Source: Corynebacterium efficiens YS-314
GTDB taxonomy: Bacteria > Actinomycetota > Actinomycetes > Mycobacteriales > Mycobacteriaceae
Assembly (NCBI RefSeq): GCF_000011305.1
Contig: NC_004369.1
Span: 744,001 to 808,000, forward strand
Direction of reading: 5' to 3'
DNA: 64,000 nt
Shown here: piece after piece, positions 43,509 to 52,935 of the stretch
How the letters are laid out: each line of letters opens with the position of its first letter
Numbering within the stretch: the first letter of the stretch is position 1
The notes under the pieces: generated by a model
What the model was told of the DNA's origin: nothing
The model's input: only the letters and a program-made list of their open reading frames with translations
Databases searched by the model: none
Program-made: the position numbers and the translations under genes

Positions 43509-43925
43509 CTAGTTGTCCAGCAGGACCGCCACCGACTCCGGATCGGCGTCCGAGAGCATCTGGCGGCAGCGGTCATATTCGGGGGTTTCACCGATCAGCT
43601 GTGCCGCACGGGCCAGCGAGGCGATCGCGCGCAGCACGCCGCGGTTGGGTTCGTGGGCGTAGGGGACCGGGCCCCAACCCTTCCACCCGTTGGCGCGCAG
43701 ACGGTCGAGGCTGCGGTGGTAACCGGTCCGCGCAAATGCATACGCGGTGATTTTCTCCTCGTCGGTGGTGGCCGCACCGATCGCCTCCTCGGCACGCACA
43801 GCCCACACGAGCGGGCTGTCCGGGTGCCGCAGCGCGGTCTGGGTGAGGGTGGGATCCTCCCCCTGGGCGGGATCCTCGGGCAGTTTCACGGGCGGTGGGG
43901 CGAGCATGTCATTGATCTGAACCAT
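43509..43925 (-). CDS. DUF3151 family protein
   Basis: This 138-residue cytosolic helical protein matches the actinobacterial DUF3151 pattern I recall: early LAPPPVKLPEDPA, HPDSPLVWAVRAEEAI, AYAFARTGYHRSLDRLRANGWKGWGPVPY, EPNRGVLRAIASLARAAQLIGE and a C-terminal acidic segment. The helix pairs look TPR-like. The function is unknown. Start ATG 43925 is chosen because TAGTAT at 43932-43937 is a -10 element 6 bases upstream, giving a leaderless message; GTG 43931 is less likely. It is divergent from the acyltransferase gene. Confidence 0.8.
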   Translation of the reverse strand: MVQINDMLAPPPVKLPEDPAQGEDPTLTQTALRHPDSPLVWAVRAEEAIGAATTDEEKITAYAFARTGYHRSLDRLRANGWKGWGPVPYAHEPNRGVLRAIASLARAAQLIGETPEYDRCRQMLSDADPESVAVLLDN

Positions 43926-43998
43926 GCCCACATACTAGCTATTCTGCCGAGTATGGGATGATCGATGGGTTGTGAAGGTTAGAGGAAGAGGTTGTGGA

Positions 43999-46110
43999 GT
44001 GATCAGGGACGTCCGTCATAAGGCCGCACCGTTACCCAGGGTTCCCCGCTCCTCGTACCGGTACGATCTCGATGGTCTCCGTGGCATCGCCATTGCATTC
44101 GTGGTGATCTTCCACGTTTTCGTGGGCCGCGTCTCCGGTGGCGTGGATGTGTTCCTATTACTGTCCGGGTATTTCTTCCTCGGATCCCAGCTGCGCTACG
44201 CCGACCGTGACAACGCCTCCATCAACCCGTGGTGGCCGTTCTGGCGGACCCTGCGCCGGCTGGTGCCCGCCCTGGTTCTCGTCCTGGGTGTCACCCTCGC
44301 GGTGATCCTGGCGTTTGTGCCCAGCCTCCAGCGGATCCACGTGGCCAACCAGGTGGTGGCCAGCCTGTTCTATGTGCAGAACTGGGAACTGGCCAGCCAG
44401 GGGGCGGATTACGGGGCGGCCTCCGCCTCGGTCAGCCCGTTCCAGCACCTGTGGTCGATGTCGGTGCAGGGCCAGTTCTACCTGTTCGCCATCGCGCTCG
44501 GCATTGCGATCGTGCTCATCAGGCGGTACCGCCCGGAACTCAACTCCATGCAGCTCGCCACCCCGGTGCTGGCGGTGTTGACCTCCGTGTCCTTCTTTGC
44601 CGCGATGCTGTGGCACTTCATCGACCAGCCCGTCAACTACTACTCCACCTTCACCCGCTTCTGGGAACTCGGCCTGGGTGCCCTGTTTGTCCTCTACGCA
44701 CCCCGGGTGATCCTGTCCGCCCGCACCCGGGAGATCCTCGGGTTCGTGGGTCTGTTCATGGTGCTGTCCACCGGGTTGATCATGGACGGTGCCCAGACCT
44801 TCCCCGGCCCACCGGCCCTGTACCCACTGATCGGTGCCTGCCTCATCATTCTCGGTGACGGGCGGGTGTCGGTGTTCCTGGCCTCACCGTTCATGCGGTG
44901 GCTGGGGGATATCGCCTACCCGCTCTACCTCTGGCACTGGCCGTTGCTCATCGTGGGCCTGGCCTTCTTCGAACTCGACGAGGTGAATGTCCTCTTCGGC
45001 ACGGCCGTGATCGCGGTGTCGGTGGTGCTGGCGTGGCTGACCAATAAGTATGTGGAGAAGCCCCTCCAGCAGCGCGGTAAGCGTCCGGTGTTCCGGGAGC
45101 ACCGCACCGCCGCGGCACTGGAGCAGCTGCGCACCGTGCCGGCTGCCCGCTGGCGGGCGGTGGTGGGTGTGGCCATCGTGGTGGTGGCCGCCTCCATGAC
45201 CACCACGCCACAGATCTTCTACAACCGTGTCCTGGAATCCCAGGACGCCACCCTGGATCCGCGGCTCCACCCCGGTGCGATGGCACTGGCCGGCGTGCCG
45301 GTACCTGACGCGGAACCCGCACCCGATCCCTATATCCTGGCCGATACGGTCTCCCCGGCGTGGGCGAAGGGCTGCATGTCGGTGATCGGCGATGATCCCG
45401 ATGAGCTGCCCCCGGACCGTTATGACCCGGATTTCTGCACCTTCGGTGATCTCTCCGGCGACCGCGAGGTCTATCTGGTGGGTGGCTCGCACGCCGAGCA
45501 GTGGATGGCCCCGCTGGATTCCCTGGGCAGGCAACACGGTTTCCGGGTCATCCCGCTGGTGCGTCAGTCGTGCCCGGCCTTCATCGAGGACCTGGATGGG
45601 ATCTTCTCCGATGAGTGCGCCCGGTTCAACGAGAATGTGGCCCAGCGTCTCGATGAGGTCCGTCCCGACCTGGTGATCTCCAATTCCACGCGTCCCCTCC
45701 TGGAGAAGGGCAGTGGTATCGATGAGGTCCCCGCCTCCTATCCCACGCTGTGGGACTTCCTGGAGAACCGCGCCATCCCCTTCCTGGGGCTGCGGGACAA
45801 TCCCTGGTTCATCCAGGAGGGTGGCGCTCCCTGGATGGTGTCGCAGTGCTACGACGAGGAGCGTGACCTGCGTGCCTGTGGGCTGGAACGGGATCTGTTC
45901 TACGCGCCCCAGGATCCGGCCGCAGGCGAGCTGGGGGCCCGACCGGGCATGCTCGCGGTGGACACCTCCAACTGGTTCTGTATCGATGATTTCTGCCCCC
46001 CGGTGATCGGCAATATCTACGTCTACCGCGACGGCAACCACATGTCCGATGACTACGCCCTGTCCCTGGCCCCGCTGCTGGGGGAGCAGATCAGGATGGT
46101 CCTGCGCTAG
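43999..46110 (+). CDS. Membrane acyltransferase (AT3) with C-terminal SGNH domain
   Basis: The product of about 703 residues begins with an acyltransferase-3 membrane domain at about 20-370: YRYDLDGLRGIAIAFVVIFHVF carries the conserved Arg and the catalytic His, followed by about ten more segments. An extracytoplasmic SGNH-like domain covers about 440-703: block I is VGGSHAEQWMA, and the terminal DGNHMSDDYA holds the Asp/His pair. This AT3-SGNH architecture is that of O-acetylases acting on envelope polymers or glycolipids; corynebacterial TmaT (trehalose monomycolate acetylation) is one example. GAGGAAGAGG lies 7 bases before GTG 43999; an upstream GTG at 43972 is the alternative. Its stop interlocks with the convergent nuclease-fold gene (CTAG). 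Confidence 0.88.
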   Translation: MIRDVRHKAAPLPRVPRSSYRYDLDGLRGIAIAFVVIFHVFVGRVSGGVDVFLLLSGYFFLGSQLRYADRDNASINPWWPFWRTLRRLVPALVLVLGVTLAVILAFVPSLQRIHVANQVVASLFYVQNWELASQGADYGAASASVSPFQHLWSMSVQGQFYLFAIALGIAIVLIRRYRPELNSMQLATPVLAVLTSVSFFAAMLWHFIDQPVNYYSTFTRFWELGLGALFVLYAPRVILSARTREILGFVGLFMVLSTGLIMDGAQTFPGPPALYPLIGACLIILGDGRVSVFLASPFMRWLGDIAYPLYLWHWPLLIVGLAFFELDEVNVLFGTAVIAVSVVLAWLTNKYVEKPLQQRGKRPVFREHRTAAALEQLRTVPAARWRAVVGVAIVVVAASMTTTPQIFYNRVLESQDATLDPRLHPGAMALAGVPVPDAEPAPDPYILADTVSPAWAKGCMSVIGDDPDELPPDRYDPDFCTFGDLSGDREVYLVGGSHAEQWMAPLDSLGRQHGFRVIPLVRQSCPAFIEDLDGIFSDECARFNENVAQRLDEVRPDLVISNSTRPLLEKGSGIDEVPASYPTLWDFLENRAIPFLGLRDNPWFIQEGGAPWMVSQCYDEERDLRACGLERDLFYAPQDPAAGELGARPGMLAVDTSNWFCIDDFCPPVIGNIYVYRDGNHMSDDYALSLAPLLGEQIRMVLR

Positions 46111-46958
46111 GCGATGTCAGACCGGGGGATGACATCCGCCCACACCCCCACATGATCGGTGCCGGACACCCGGAACGCCCCCGAGGCACCACAGCTGGCC
46201 TCCGGACGCACCAGGATGTGATCAATCCTGAGCACCGCCGCGAATGACGGCCAGGTGGGTGTCAGCGGTGCACAGTCTCGCAGCCCCAGCGACCGGAACG
46301 TCGGGTGGAGGACACCGGCGTTGAAGTCACCGGCCATGATCAGCGGCGCGGTCCCCTCCGTCACGCTGCGCAACTGCTCGAAATCATGGGTCCACAGCTG
46401 GATCTGACGCCCGTTGACCGGCGCGACGGTGTGCACACCCACCACCGTCACCCCCTGCTTGTCGACGACCGGTAGCTGGTGCAGTCCGGCCCGCAGCTGC
46501 GGGCCCACCGTCGCCGCCTCCCGCATGAGGACCGCCACCCCGGAACCACCGGTCTTGATCGGGGGACCGGTGATGGTCAGCCCGGTGGCTGAGGCCACGG
46601 CGGTGGCCTCATCGCGGGTGGTCTCCGCGAGCACCACCACATCGGGGGTGACCGCGGTGATCTCGGCGGACAGCTCATCCGGATCGGTGCGCTGATACTG
46701 GGTGTTCATCACCGCCACCCGGATGGCCCCATCCGGGGCGTCGGGCACCGGGCGCAGGTGGGGCACTTCCAGGAACACCAGCAACACCACCACGGCAGCC
46801 AGCCGTGTGCGCCACCCGGGCAGGATGAGGAGAACCAGCAGTGCCCCGCCGATCCAGGCGGTTGCCTGGATGGCGATCATGATCGGGTGGATGAACGGGA
46901 TGATCGGGGTGAGCAGCCACAGGATGGCGATGGATGTGAGGATCCCCCGCAGCATCAC
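46107..46958 (-). CDS. Membrane-anchored endonuclease/exonuclease/phosphatase family protein
   Basis: The 283-residue product has two N-terminal membrane segments (about 5-30 and 33-65), then an EEP catalytic domain outside the membrane. The domain shows VAVMNTQYQRTDPDEL (metal Asn), VVLAETTRDE (metal Glu), LIMAGDFNAG (catalytic Asp/Asn), RIDHILV and GTDHVGVWADV (Asp-His). Such proteins hydrolyse phosphodiesters of nucleic acids, lipids or nucleotides; the substrate is unknown. The start overlaps the maf stop as ATGA, so the two are translated together. Its stop shares CTAG with the convergent acyltransferase gene. Confidence 0.87.
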   Translation of the reverse strand: MMLRGILTSIAILWLLTPIIPFIHPIMIAIQATAWIGGALLVLLILPGWRTRLAAVVVLLVFLEVPHLRPVPDAPDGAIRVAVMNTQYQRTDPDELSAEITAVTPDVVVLAETTRDEATAVASATGLTITGPPIKTGGSGVAVLMREAATVGPQLRAGLHQLPVVDKQGVTVVGVHTVAPVNGRQIQLWTHDFEQLRSVTEGTAPLIMAGDFNAGVLHPTFRSLGLRDCAPLTPTWPSFAAVLRIDHILVRPEASCGASGAFRVSGTDHVGVWADVIPRSDIA

Positions 46959-47548
46959 TTCGTCCAGAAGTCGCTGGCGTTGAGCCCGAAACTGTAGAGT
47001 GCCCGGCGCACCACCGGCAGTGAGAGCCCGATGACCGAGGAGGGATCACCCTCGATGGCGTCGATGAACCACCCACCGAGGGCCTCCAGGGTGAAGGCCC
47101 CGGCGCACTGGAGGGGTTCACCGGACCGGGCGTAGGCCTCGATGTCGGTGTCGCTGGCATCGGCGAAGTGGATCGTCGTGCGTGACGCCTCCACCACGCG
47201 ACGCTCCCCCAGGCAGATGGCATGCCCGGTGATCAGGTGGGCGGTCCGGCCACGCTGCTGCCGCCACCGCTCGATGGTGGCCTCCGGGGTGTGGGGTTTG
47301 CCCTGCAGCTGCCCGTCCAGGAGCAGCATGGAATCCCCGCCGATCACCACATCACCGGGGTGCTCCGGGGCGATGGCCTGGGCCTTGGCCAGGGCCAGGC
47401 GGGTGACGATCTCATCCGGTTCCGCCCCCGCCAGCTGCGCGATGATCGCATCCTCGTCCACGTGGGCGGGGTGGATCACCGGTTCCACACCGGCCTGCCG
47501 GAGGATCATGAGACGGGAGGGGGACTGGGAGGCGAGGACGATCTGCAT
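46955..47548 (-). CDS. maf: Maf nucleotide pyrophosphatase
   Basis: The 197-residue member of the Maf/Ham1-like house-cleaning family hydrolyses non-canonical nucleoside triphosphates. The N-terminal IVLASQSPSRLMILRQAG motif, the VDED acidic pair, LALAKAQAIA and VVIGGDSMLLLDGQLQGKP are characteristic. The C-terminal EGDPSSVIGLSLP motif is intact. A TAGACT sequence lies 8 bases before ATG 47548, so the gene probably has its own leaderless promoter after the accE terminator. It is coupled to the EEP-family gene. Confidence 0.93.
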   Translation of the reverse strand: MQIVLASQSPSRLMILRQAGVEPVIHPAHVDEDAIIAQLAGAEPDEIVTRLALAKAQAIAPEHPGDVVIGGDSMLLLDGQLQGKPHTPEATIERWRQQRGRTAHLITGHAICLGERRVVEASRTTIHFADASDTDIEAYARSGEPLQCAGAFTLEALGGWFIDAIEGDPSSVIGLSLPVVRRALYSFGLNASDFWTK

Positions 47549-47576
47549 GAGGACAGAGTCTAGTCATAACGACAAA

Positions 47577-47609
47577 GGACACCGTGATCCTGTTCGGATC
47601 ACGGTGTCC
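47577..47609 (-). terminator. accE terminator
   Basis: GGACACCGTGATCC and GGATCACGGTGTCC form a 14-bp stem with a 5-base loop. On the minus strand it is followed by TTTGT, 21 bases after the accE stop. Confidence 0.88.
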
Positions 47610-47630
47610 CTGGTCCCGGGCGGTGGGACT

Positions 47631-47870
47631 CTAGTAGAAGCTCACGTTCTGGAAGGCGCTCGGGTTGTAGGTCGCCGGGCGCTGCAGACGCTCCTCCAGG
47701 CTGCCCCACCGGTTGCGGTCCCTCTCCACGGTGTCAGCGGAGGCCGCGGCCGCGGAGGCCAACCCCGCGAACAGGACGGTCAGTGCGGCCACCTGGGAAT
47801 CATCCGGGTTGCCGGACAGCACCTGGAGGACGGGCTTCTGTGGTGCCTCGGGGGTGGTCTCTTCGGACAT
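47631..47870 (-). CDS. accE: Acyl-CoA carboxylase epsilon subunit
   Basis: This small 79-residue protein stabilises or activates the AccBC-AccD complexes of corynebacteria. The N-terminal part (PVLQVLSGNPDDSQVAALTVLFAGLA) is the epsilon signature of actinobacterial acyl-CoA carboxylases. The C-terminal RDRNRWGSLEERLQRP is also typical (W-x-R motif). AAGGAGAACC precedes the ATG. It is the last gene of the accD2-accE unit, 75 bases after the accD2 stop, and is followed by a strong terminator. Confidence 0.92.
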   Translation of the reverse strand: MSEETTPEAPQKPVLQVLSGNPDDSQVAALTVLFAGLASAAAASADTVERDRNRWGSLEERLQRPATYNPSAFQNVSFY

Positions 47871-47945
47871 GGTTCTCCTTCAAGAAAATCTGTGGACAGC
47901 TGCGGACAAAGCCTTCTCCGGCGTGGTGCCGGAGGGGAAGACGGT

Positions 47946-49559
47946 TTACAGCGGGATGTTACCGTGCTTCTTGGCCGGGACGTTGACCACCTTGCGGTCG
48001 AGCAGACGCAGACCCTCGATGATCTGACCACGGGTCTCGGATGGTGGGATGACGGCGTCGACGTAGCCACGCTCTGCAGCCATGTACGGGTTGACCAGGG
48101 TCTCCTCGTACTCCTGCTCGTACTTCTTCATCAGCGCGGTGACATCCTCGCCGGCCGCTGCAGCCTGCTTGAGCTCCTTGCGGTAGATGAAGCCGACGGC
48201 ACCGGAGGCACCCATGACGGCGATCTGCGCGGTGGGCCATGCGAAGACGAGGTCCGCACCCATGTCCTTGGAGCCCATCACGCAGTAGGCACCGCCGTAG
48301 GACTTGCGGGTGATCACGGTGATCTTGCCGACGGTGGCCTCGGCGTAGGCGTAGAGCAGCTTCGCGCCGCGACGGATGATGCCGTCGAACTCCTGGTTGG
48401 TGCCCGGGAGGAAGCCTGGGACGTCGACAAGCTCGATGATCGGGATGTTGAAGGCGTCACAGGTGCGGATGAAGCGGGCGGCCTTCTCGGATGCCTTGAT
48501 GTCCAGGCAGCCGGCGAACTGCATCGGCTGGTTGGCCACGATACCCACGGCACGACCCTCGACGCGGGCGAAACCGCAGATGATGTTCTCGGCGTAACCC
48601 TCCTGGATCTCGAAGAACTCGGCATCATCGACGATGCGGGTGATGACGTCCTTCATGTCGTACGGCTGGTTCGGGGAATCCGGGATCAGGGTGTCGAGTT
48701 CGAGGTCGGTCTCGGTGATGTTCTCCTTGATGGAGCCCACCATGATGTCGGCGTCCTGGCGTGGGGTCTCCGCACGGTTGTTGGACGGCAGGTAGCTGAC
48801 CAGCTCACGGACCCAGTCGAGGGCATCGGAGTCATCGGCTGCGGTGTAGTGCGAGGTGCCGGACTGGGCCATGTGGGTGTAGGCACCACCCAGTTCCTCC
48901 TGGGTGACCTCCTCGCCGGTGACGGTCTTGATCACGTCGGGGCCGGTGATGAACATCTTGGAGGTCTTGTCCACCATGATGATGAAGTCGGTCAGGGCGG
49001 GGGAGTACACATGGCCACCGGCGCAGGCACCCATGATGAGGGAGATCTGTGGGATGACACCGGATGCCTGGGTGTTGCGGTAGAAGATCTGGGAGTACAG
49101 GCCCAGGGAGACAACGCCTTCCTGGATGCGGGCGCCGGCGCCCTCGTTGATGCCGATGAGGGGGACACCGGTCTTGATGGCCAGGTCCATGATCTTGACG
49201 ATCTTCTCGCCGTAGACCTCACCGAGGGCACCGCCGAAGATAGCGCCGTCCTGGGAGAAGACGCAGACCTTGCGTCCGTCGATGGTGCCGTAACCGGTGA
49301 CCACACCGTCGGTGACCGGGCGCTTGGAGTCCAGGCCGAAGTTCTTGGAACGGTGGCGGGCGAGGGCATCGACCTCAACGAAGGAGCCCTCATCGAGCAG
49401 GTACTCGATGCGCTCGCGTGCGGTCTTCTTCCCTGCCTCGTGCACCTTCTCCACGGAGGCCTGACCCATGGGGGCCTGGGTCTCGGAAAGGCGGGCGCGG
49501 AGATCCGCGAGTTTGCCGGCGGTGGTGGTCAGATCAGGTGCTGTCGTTGCTGCAGTCAT
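47946..49559 (-). CDS. accD2: Acyl-CoA carboxylase beta subunit, DtsR2-type
   Basis: The 537-residue carboxyltransferase belongs to the crotonase-like AccD/PccB family: [22 protein letters not shown], the N-half oxyanion loop [28 protein letters not shown] and the C-half site [17 protein letters not shown]. The protein corresponds to DtsR2 of C. glutamicum, which works with AccBC, AccE, AccD3 and DtsR1 components in carboxylating long-chain acyl-CoA for mycolic acid synthesis. A TAGACT-like -10 and weak AAGAAA precede the ATG. It lies downstream of accD1, separated by 491 bases and a terminator, and is followed by accE. Confidence 0.93.
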   Translation of the reverse strand: MTAATTAPDLTTTAGKLADLRARLSETQAPMGQASVEKVHEAGKKTARERIEYLLDEGSFVEVDALARHRSKNFGLDSKRPVTDGVVTGYGTIDGRKVCVFSQDGAIFGGALGEVYGEKIVKIMDLAIKTGVPLIGINEGAGARIQEGVVSLGLYSQIFYRNTQASGVIPQISLIMGACAGGHVYSPALTDFIIMVDKTSKMFITGPDVIKTVTGEEVTQEELGGAYTHMAQSGTSHYTAADDSDALDWVRELVSYLPSNNRAETPRQDADIMVGSIKENITETDLELDTLIPDSPNQPYDMKDVITRIVDDAEFFEIQEGYAENIICGFARVEGRAVGIVANQPMQFAGCLDIKASEKAARFIRTCDAFNIPIIELVDVPGFLPGTNQEFDGIIRRGAKLLYAYAEATVGKITVITRKSYGGAYCVMGSKDMGADLVFAWPTAQIAVMGASGAVGFIYRKELKQAAAAGEDVTALMKKYEQEYEETLVNPYMAAERGYVDAVIPPSETRGQIIEGLRLLDRKVVNVPAKKHGNIPL

Positions 49560-49992
49560 GGTTTCTTAGTCTAAATCCTGGTGTGAGTTCGTGAGTAATG
49601 CGGGGACTTGTTCACGGTGAGGTCCGTCACGCCGGAATCAGGCTGGGCTGGTTCCGATCCCCTGGTGAGGGGACTGTGGCGGCACATGAATTTACGACCG
49701 GTTGGGACATCGCGGGGTCCGCGATGCTCACCCTTCGCTAAGGGGAATGCTAGTTCACCAGGCCCCTTATTTCCCAGATTTGCCCGGTCGATCTGCCCAC
49801 ACTTCATCAAAAGTGCAGCGTATGGCCTATGTGACCTCCTCCCCCCCGTGAGGTGGAAAGTGACCCCACCCAGGTGCGACTCAGGGTATGTGGCAGGGTT
49901 CAACCAGGGGAGTTGGCGCGGGCGCAGATCACATCCGCAGATCGCATCACAGGGCAGGGGGCCGGGCGTCGGCAGGCGCGGAAAACGCACAG
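49560..49992. other. Non-coding stretch between accD1 and accD2
   Basis: About 430 bases without a convincing gene. It holds the accD2 promoter region. A TAAGGGG...CCCCTTA hairpin with an 18-base loop near 49740 is followed by TTT on the plus strand, and pyrimidine/purine-rich stretches lie near 49830-49860. A small RNA is possible but nothing specific is recognised. Confidence 0.4.
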
Positions 49993-50030
49993 CGCCCGCA
50001 CCTGCCAGCAAAGGGCCGTGGGTGCGGGCG
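49993..50030 (-). terminator. accD1 terminator
   Basis: CGCCCGCACC and GGTGCGGGCG form a 10-bp stem with an 18-base loop downstream of the accD1 stop on the minus strand. GTTTTCC follows 5-11 bases later. Confidence 0.7.
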
Positions 50031-50050
50031 TAGGGGGTGGTCCCGGGTGC

Positions 50051-51682
50051 TTACAGTGGCATGTTGCCGTGCTTGCGGGCAGGGCGGGAGACATTCTTGT
50101 GCTTGAGCAGACGCAGGTTGCGTGCGATCTGGCCACGGGTCTCGGACGGCAGGATCACCGCGTCGATGAGGCCACGCTCGGCCGCCAGGTACGGGTTGAG
50201 CATGTGGTCCTCGTACTCACGCTCGAAGGACTGGGCCAGGGCGACGGTGTCCAGGCCCTTGGCATCAGCGGCCATGAGCTCCTTGCGGTAGATGAACTGG
50301 ACCGCGCCGGCGGCACCCATGACGGCGATCTGCGCGGTCGGCCAGGCCAGGTTGATGTCTGCGCCCAGACCCTTGGATCCCATGACACAGTACGCACCGC
50401 CGTAGGCCTTGCGCATGGTCACGGTGATCTTCGGGACGGTGGCCTCACCGTAGGCGTAGAGCAGTTTGGCGCCACGACGCAGGATGCCGCCGTACTCCTG
50501 GCCGGCACCGGGGAGGAAGCCGGGGACGTCGACAAGCATGACGATCGGGATGTTGAAGGCATCGCAGGTGCGGACGAAGCGGGCTGCCTTCTCGGAGGAG
50601 TCGATGTCCAGGCAGCCGGCGAACTGGGTCGGCTGGTTGGCGACGAAACCGACGGACTGGCCCTCGATGCGGCCGAAGGCGATGACGACATTCTCGGCTC
50701 GGTCGGCCTGGATCTCCAGGTACTCACCGTCGTCGGTCAGGCACTGGATGACGTCGCGGACATCATAGGGCACGGTGGCGGAATCCGGGATGATCTCATC
50801 CAGCTTCAGGTCATCGGCGGTGATGTTCTCGGCGATGCCACCGTCCTCCTCGTCGAACTCCTCCACCGGGGCGTAGGAGCGATTGTTGGAGGGCAGGAAG
50901 GAGATGAGGTCCTGGACCCAGTCGAGGGCCTCCTCATCGGTGGCGGCGGTGTAGTGGGAGTTGCCGGCGGTGACCATGTGGGTGGTTGCTCCGCCGAGCT
51001 CCTCCTGGGTGATCTCCTCGCCGGTGACGGTCTTGATCACATCGGGGCCGGTGACGAACATCTTCGAGGTCTTGTCCACCATGACCACGAAGTCGGTCAG
51101 GGCCGGGCCGTAGGCGTTGCCACCGGCGCAGGCACCCATGATCACGGAGATCTGCGGGATCACGCCGGAGGCCTGGATGTTCTGATAGAAGGTCTGGGAG
51201 ATGAAGTCGAGGGAGACCGCACCGTCCTGGATGCGGGCACCTGCACCCTCGTACAGGCCGATGAGTGGGCGGCCGGTGTCGATGGCCAGCTCCATGATCT
51301 TGATCATCTTCTCGCCGTAGACCTCACCGAGTGCGCCACCGAAGACGGTGCCGTCCTGGGAGAAGATGCAGACCTCGCGGCCGTCGATGGTGCCCCAGCC
51401 GGTGACGATGCCGTCGGTGGCCGGTCGCTTGTTGCCCAGGCCGAACGCGGTGGTGCGGTGGCGTGCGAGCTGATCGGTTTCGATGAAGGAGCCTTCATCG
51501 AGCAGGTAGTCAAGTCGTTCGCGCGCGGTGAGGCGGTTGGCCGCGTGGACCTTCTCTACGGCCTTTTCACCCATGGGGAAGTGGGCTTCCGCCCGGCGGG
51601 CCTTCAGGTCGGCGATCTTGCCGGCGGTGGTGTTGATGTCTGGCAGGTTAGCGACGTCAATCAAAGGTGAGGAAATGGTCAT
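50051..51682 (-). CDS. accD1: Acetyl-CoA carboxylase beta subunit, DtsR1
   Basis: The 543-residue carboxyltransferase forms acetyl-CoA carboxylase with AccBC and AccE, making malonyl-CoA for fatty acids. It equals the C. glutamicum DtsR1 length and matches the sequence I remember almost throughout, starting [29 protein letters not shown]. The two oxyanion segments [15 protein letters not shown] and [17 protein letters not shown] are intact. The ATG lacks a ribosome-binding site; TACCAT lies about 8 bases upstream, so the message may be leaderless. The gene is monocistronic with its own terminator and divergent from birA. In C. glutamicum it is repressed by FasR; no FasR site can be assigned here. 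Confidence 0.97.
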   Translation of the reverse strand: MTISSPLIDVANLPDINTTAGKIADLKARRAEAHFPMGEKAVEKVHAANRLTARERLDYLLDEGSFIETDQLARHRTTAFGLGNKRPATDGIVTGWGTIDGREVCIFSQDGTVFGGALGEVYGEKMIKIMELAIDTGRPLIGLYEGAGARIQDGAVSLDFISQTFYQNIQASGVIPQISVIMGACAGGNAYGPALTDFVVMVDKTSKMFVTGPDVIKTVTGEEITQEELGGATTHMVTAGNSHYTAATDEEALDWVQDLISFLPSNNRSYAPVEEFDEEDGGIAENITADDLKLDEIIPDSATVPYDVRDVIQCLTDDGEYLEIQADRAENVVIAFGRIEGQSVGFVANQPTQFAGCLDIDSSEKAARFVRTCDAFNIPIVMLVDVPGFLPGAGQEYGGILRRGAKLLYAYGEATVPKITVTMRKAYGGAYCVMGSKGLGADINLAWPTAQIAVMGAAGAVQFIYRKELMAADAKGLDTVALAQSFEREYEDHMLNPYLAAERGLIDAVILPSETRGQIARNLRLLKHKNVSRPARKHGNMPL

Positions 51683-51769
51683 GTTTTGGAATGGTAGCCG
51701 TACCCGGGGGTATCGTCCACAATCATTTCTCCATGAAATAGGTCACATTCCGGATCCTCCCTGCACAGC

Positions 51770-51794
51770 GATAGTTTTTCAGCATGAAACTATC
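51770..51794. promoter_or_regulatory. Inverted repeat upstream of accD1
   Basis: GATAGTTT-N9-AAACTATC forms two perfect 8-base arms, 88-112 bases before the accD1 start, in the 424-base accD1/birA divergent region. It is a candidate operator for a lipid or biotin regulator. The rest of 51683-52106 contains no convincing gene; a plus-strand frame at 51784-52101 looks like chance. Confidence 0.45.
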
Positions 51795-52106
51795 CCCACC
51801 GTGTCGGAGCAATGCCGTGTCCACGGTGGGGAACCGGGTGCTCGGACGTCACCTGTCGCTGCCCTCCATGGCCGCGCCGCTGCCTGTTCCACAGGTGGAT
51901 CCCGCCGGTCTGAATGAGATCGGTTTTTCCCGTGTTTCCCGTGGTTTCCGCAGGTATGGGGCATGGGTCCGGGAGGTGGTGGAGCCCGGATCCCGGGGCG
52001 AATGTGGTCGGAATGACAGCCCCGGCGGCAGGGGATGTGGGACACGGTTCGCTGCTGATGGACTCCCGATTGAACACCGCTCAGCTGCGGGACTAGATTG
52101 ACCCCT

Positions 52107-52925
52107 ATGACTTCCAGCACCGGCGACTTTCCGCCCTCCCGTCAGCCACTCGACATCACCCGGCTCCGCGCGGCCCTGGTGGACCACGGTCCCTATACCC
52201 GGGTGGATTACACCCCGACGACGGGATCCACGAATGGGGATCTCCTGGATGCGGACCGGGAGGGGGCCCCGGACTGGACCGTGGCCACCACCGATTACCA
52301 GGACCGCGGACGTGGGCGTCTGGGCCGGCCGTGGACCGCGCCGGAGGGATCGCAGGCGATCTTCTCCGTACTGTTCCGCCCCCGTCCCTCCCTCCTCGAA
52401 CACCTGGGCACCGTCCCACTGGCCTGCGGGTTGGCGCTCATCGACACCCTCCGGTCTTTCGGTGTGGATGGGGTGGGGTTGAAATGGCCCAATGATGTCC
52501 TCATCAACGGACGTAAACTCTGCGGCATCCTGGTGGAGGCGACCTCCCTGGACACCACGCCCGCCGTGGTCATCGGCATCGGCATCAACCTGAACCTCAC
52601 CACGGGGGAACTGCCGGTTCCCCATGCCACCTCCCTGGCGTTGGAGGGCTATGACATCGACCGCACCGATCTGCTCATCAGGGTGCTCGGGCACATCCAC
52701 GCCCGGATCAGTGACTGGGAACGCGGGGAGACCGTATGGCTGGATGACTACCGTGCGGTGTGCTCCAGCCTCGGGCAGGATGTCCGGGTGATCCTGCCCG
52801 GCGACCGGGAACTGCTCGGCGTGGCCGTCGGGATCGCGGAGGGGGGACAGCTGATGGTCAGGGATGAGGAGGGGACGATCCACACCCTCAGTGCCGGGGA
52901 GGTGACCCACCTGCGTCTGCAGTAG
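52107..52925 (+). CDS. birA: Biotin-[acyl-CoA/pyruvate carboxylase] ligase
   Basis: The 272-residue class I biotin protein ligase attaches biotin to the carboxylases, several of which are encoded in this window. Motifs are TTGSTNGDL near residue 36, the biotinyl-AMP loop DRGRGRLGRPW near residue 68, LKWPNDVLINGRKLCGIL near residue 130 and GIGINLN near residue 160. The N-terminal HTH of E. coli BirA is absent, so it is not a repressor. ATG 52107 is chosen: TAGATT lies 7 bases upstream, suggesting a leaderless message; in-frame TTG 52098 overlaps that -10. It is followed by the PH-domain membrane gene after 10 bases. Confidence 0.93.
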   Translation: MTSSTGDFPPSRQPLDITRLRAALVDHGPYTRVDYTPTTGSTNGDLLDADREGAPDWTVATTDYQDRGRGRLGRPWTAPEGSQAIFSVLFRPRPSLLEHLGTVPLACGLALIDTLRSFGVDGVGLKWPNDVLINGRKLCGILVEATSLDTTPAVVIGIGINLNLTTGELPVPHATSLALEGYDIDRTDLLIRVLGHIHARISDWERGETVWLDDYRAVCSSLGQDVRVILPGDRELLGVAVGIAEGGQLMVRDEEGTIHTLSAGEVTHLRLQ

Positions 52926-52935
52926 GGTGGAAAAC

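Noticed and set aside
51784..52101. Possible small plus-strand gene in the accD1/birA gap
   Set aside because: 105 codons without a ribosome-binding site, domain or coding-like periodicity. It overlaps the dyad upstream of accD1 and the birA -10.
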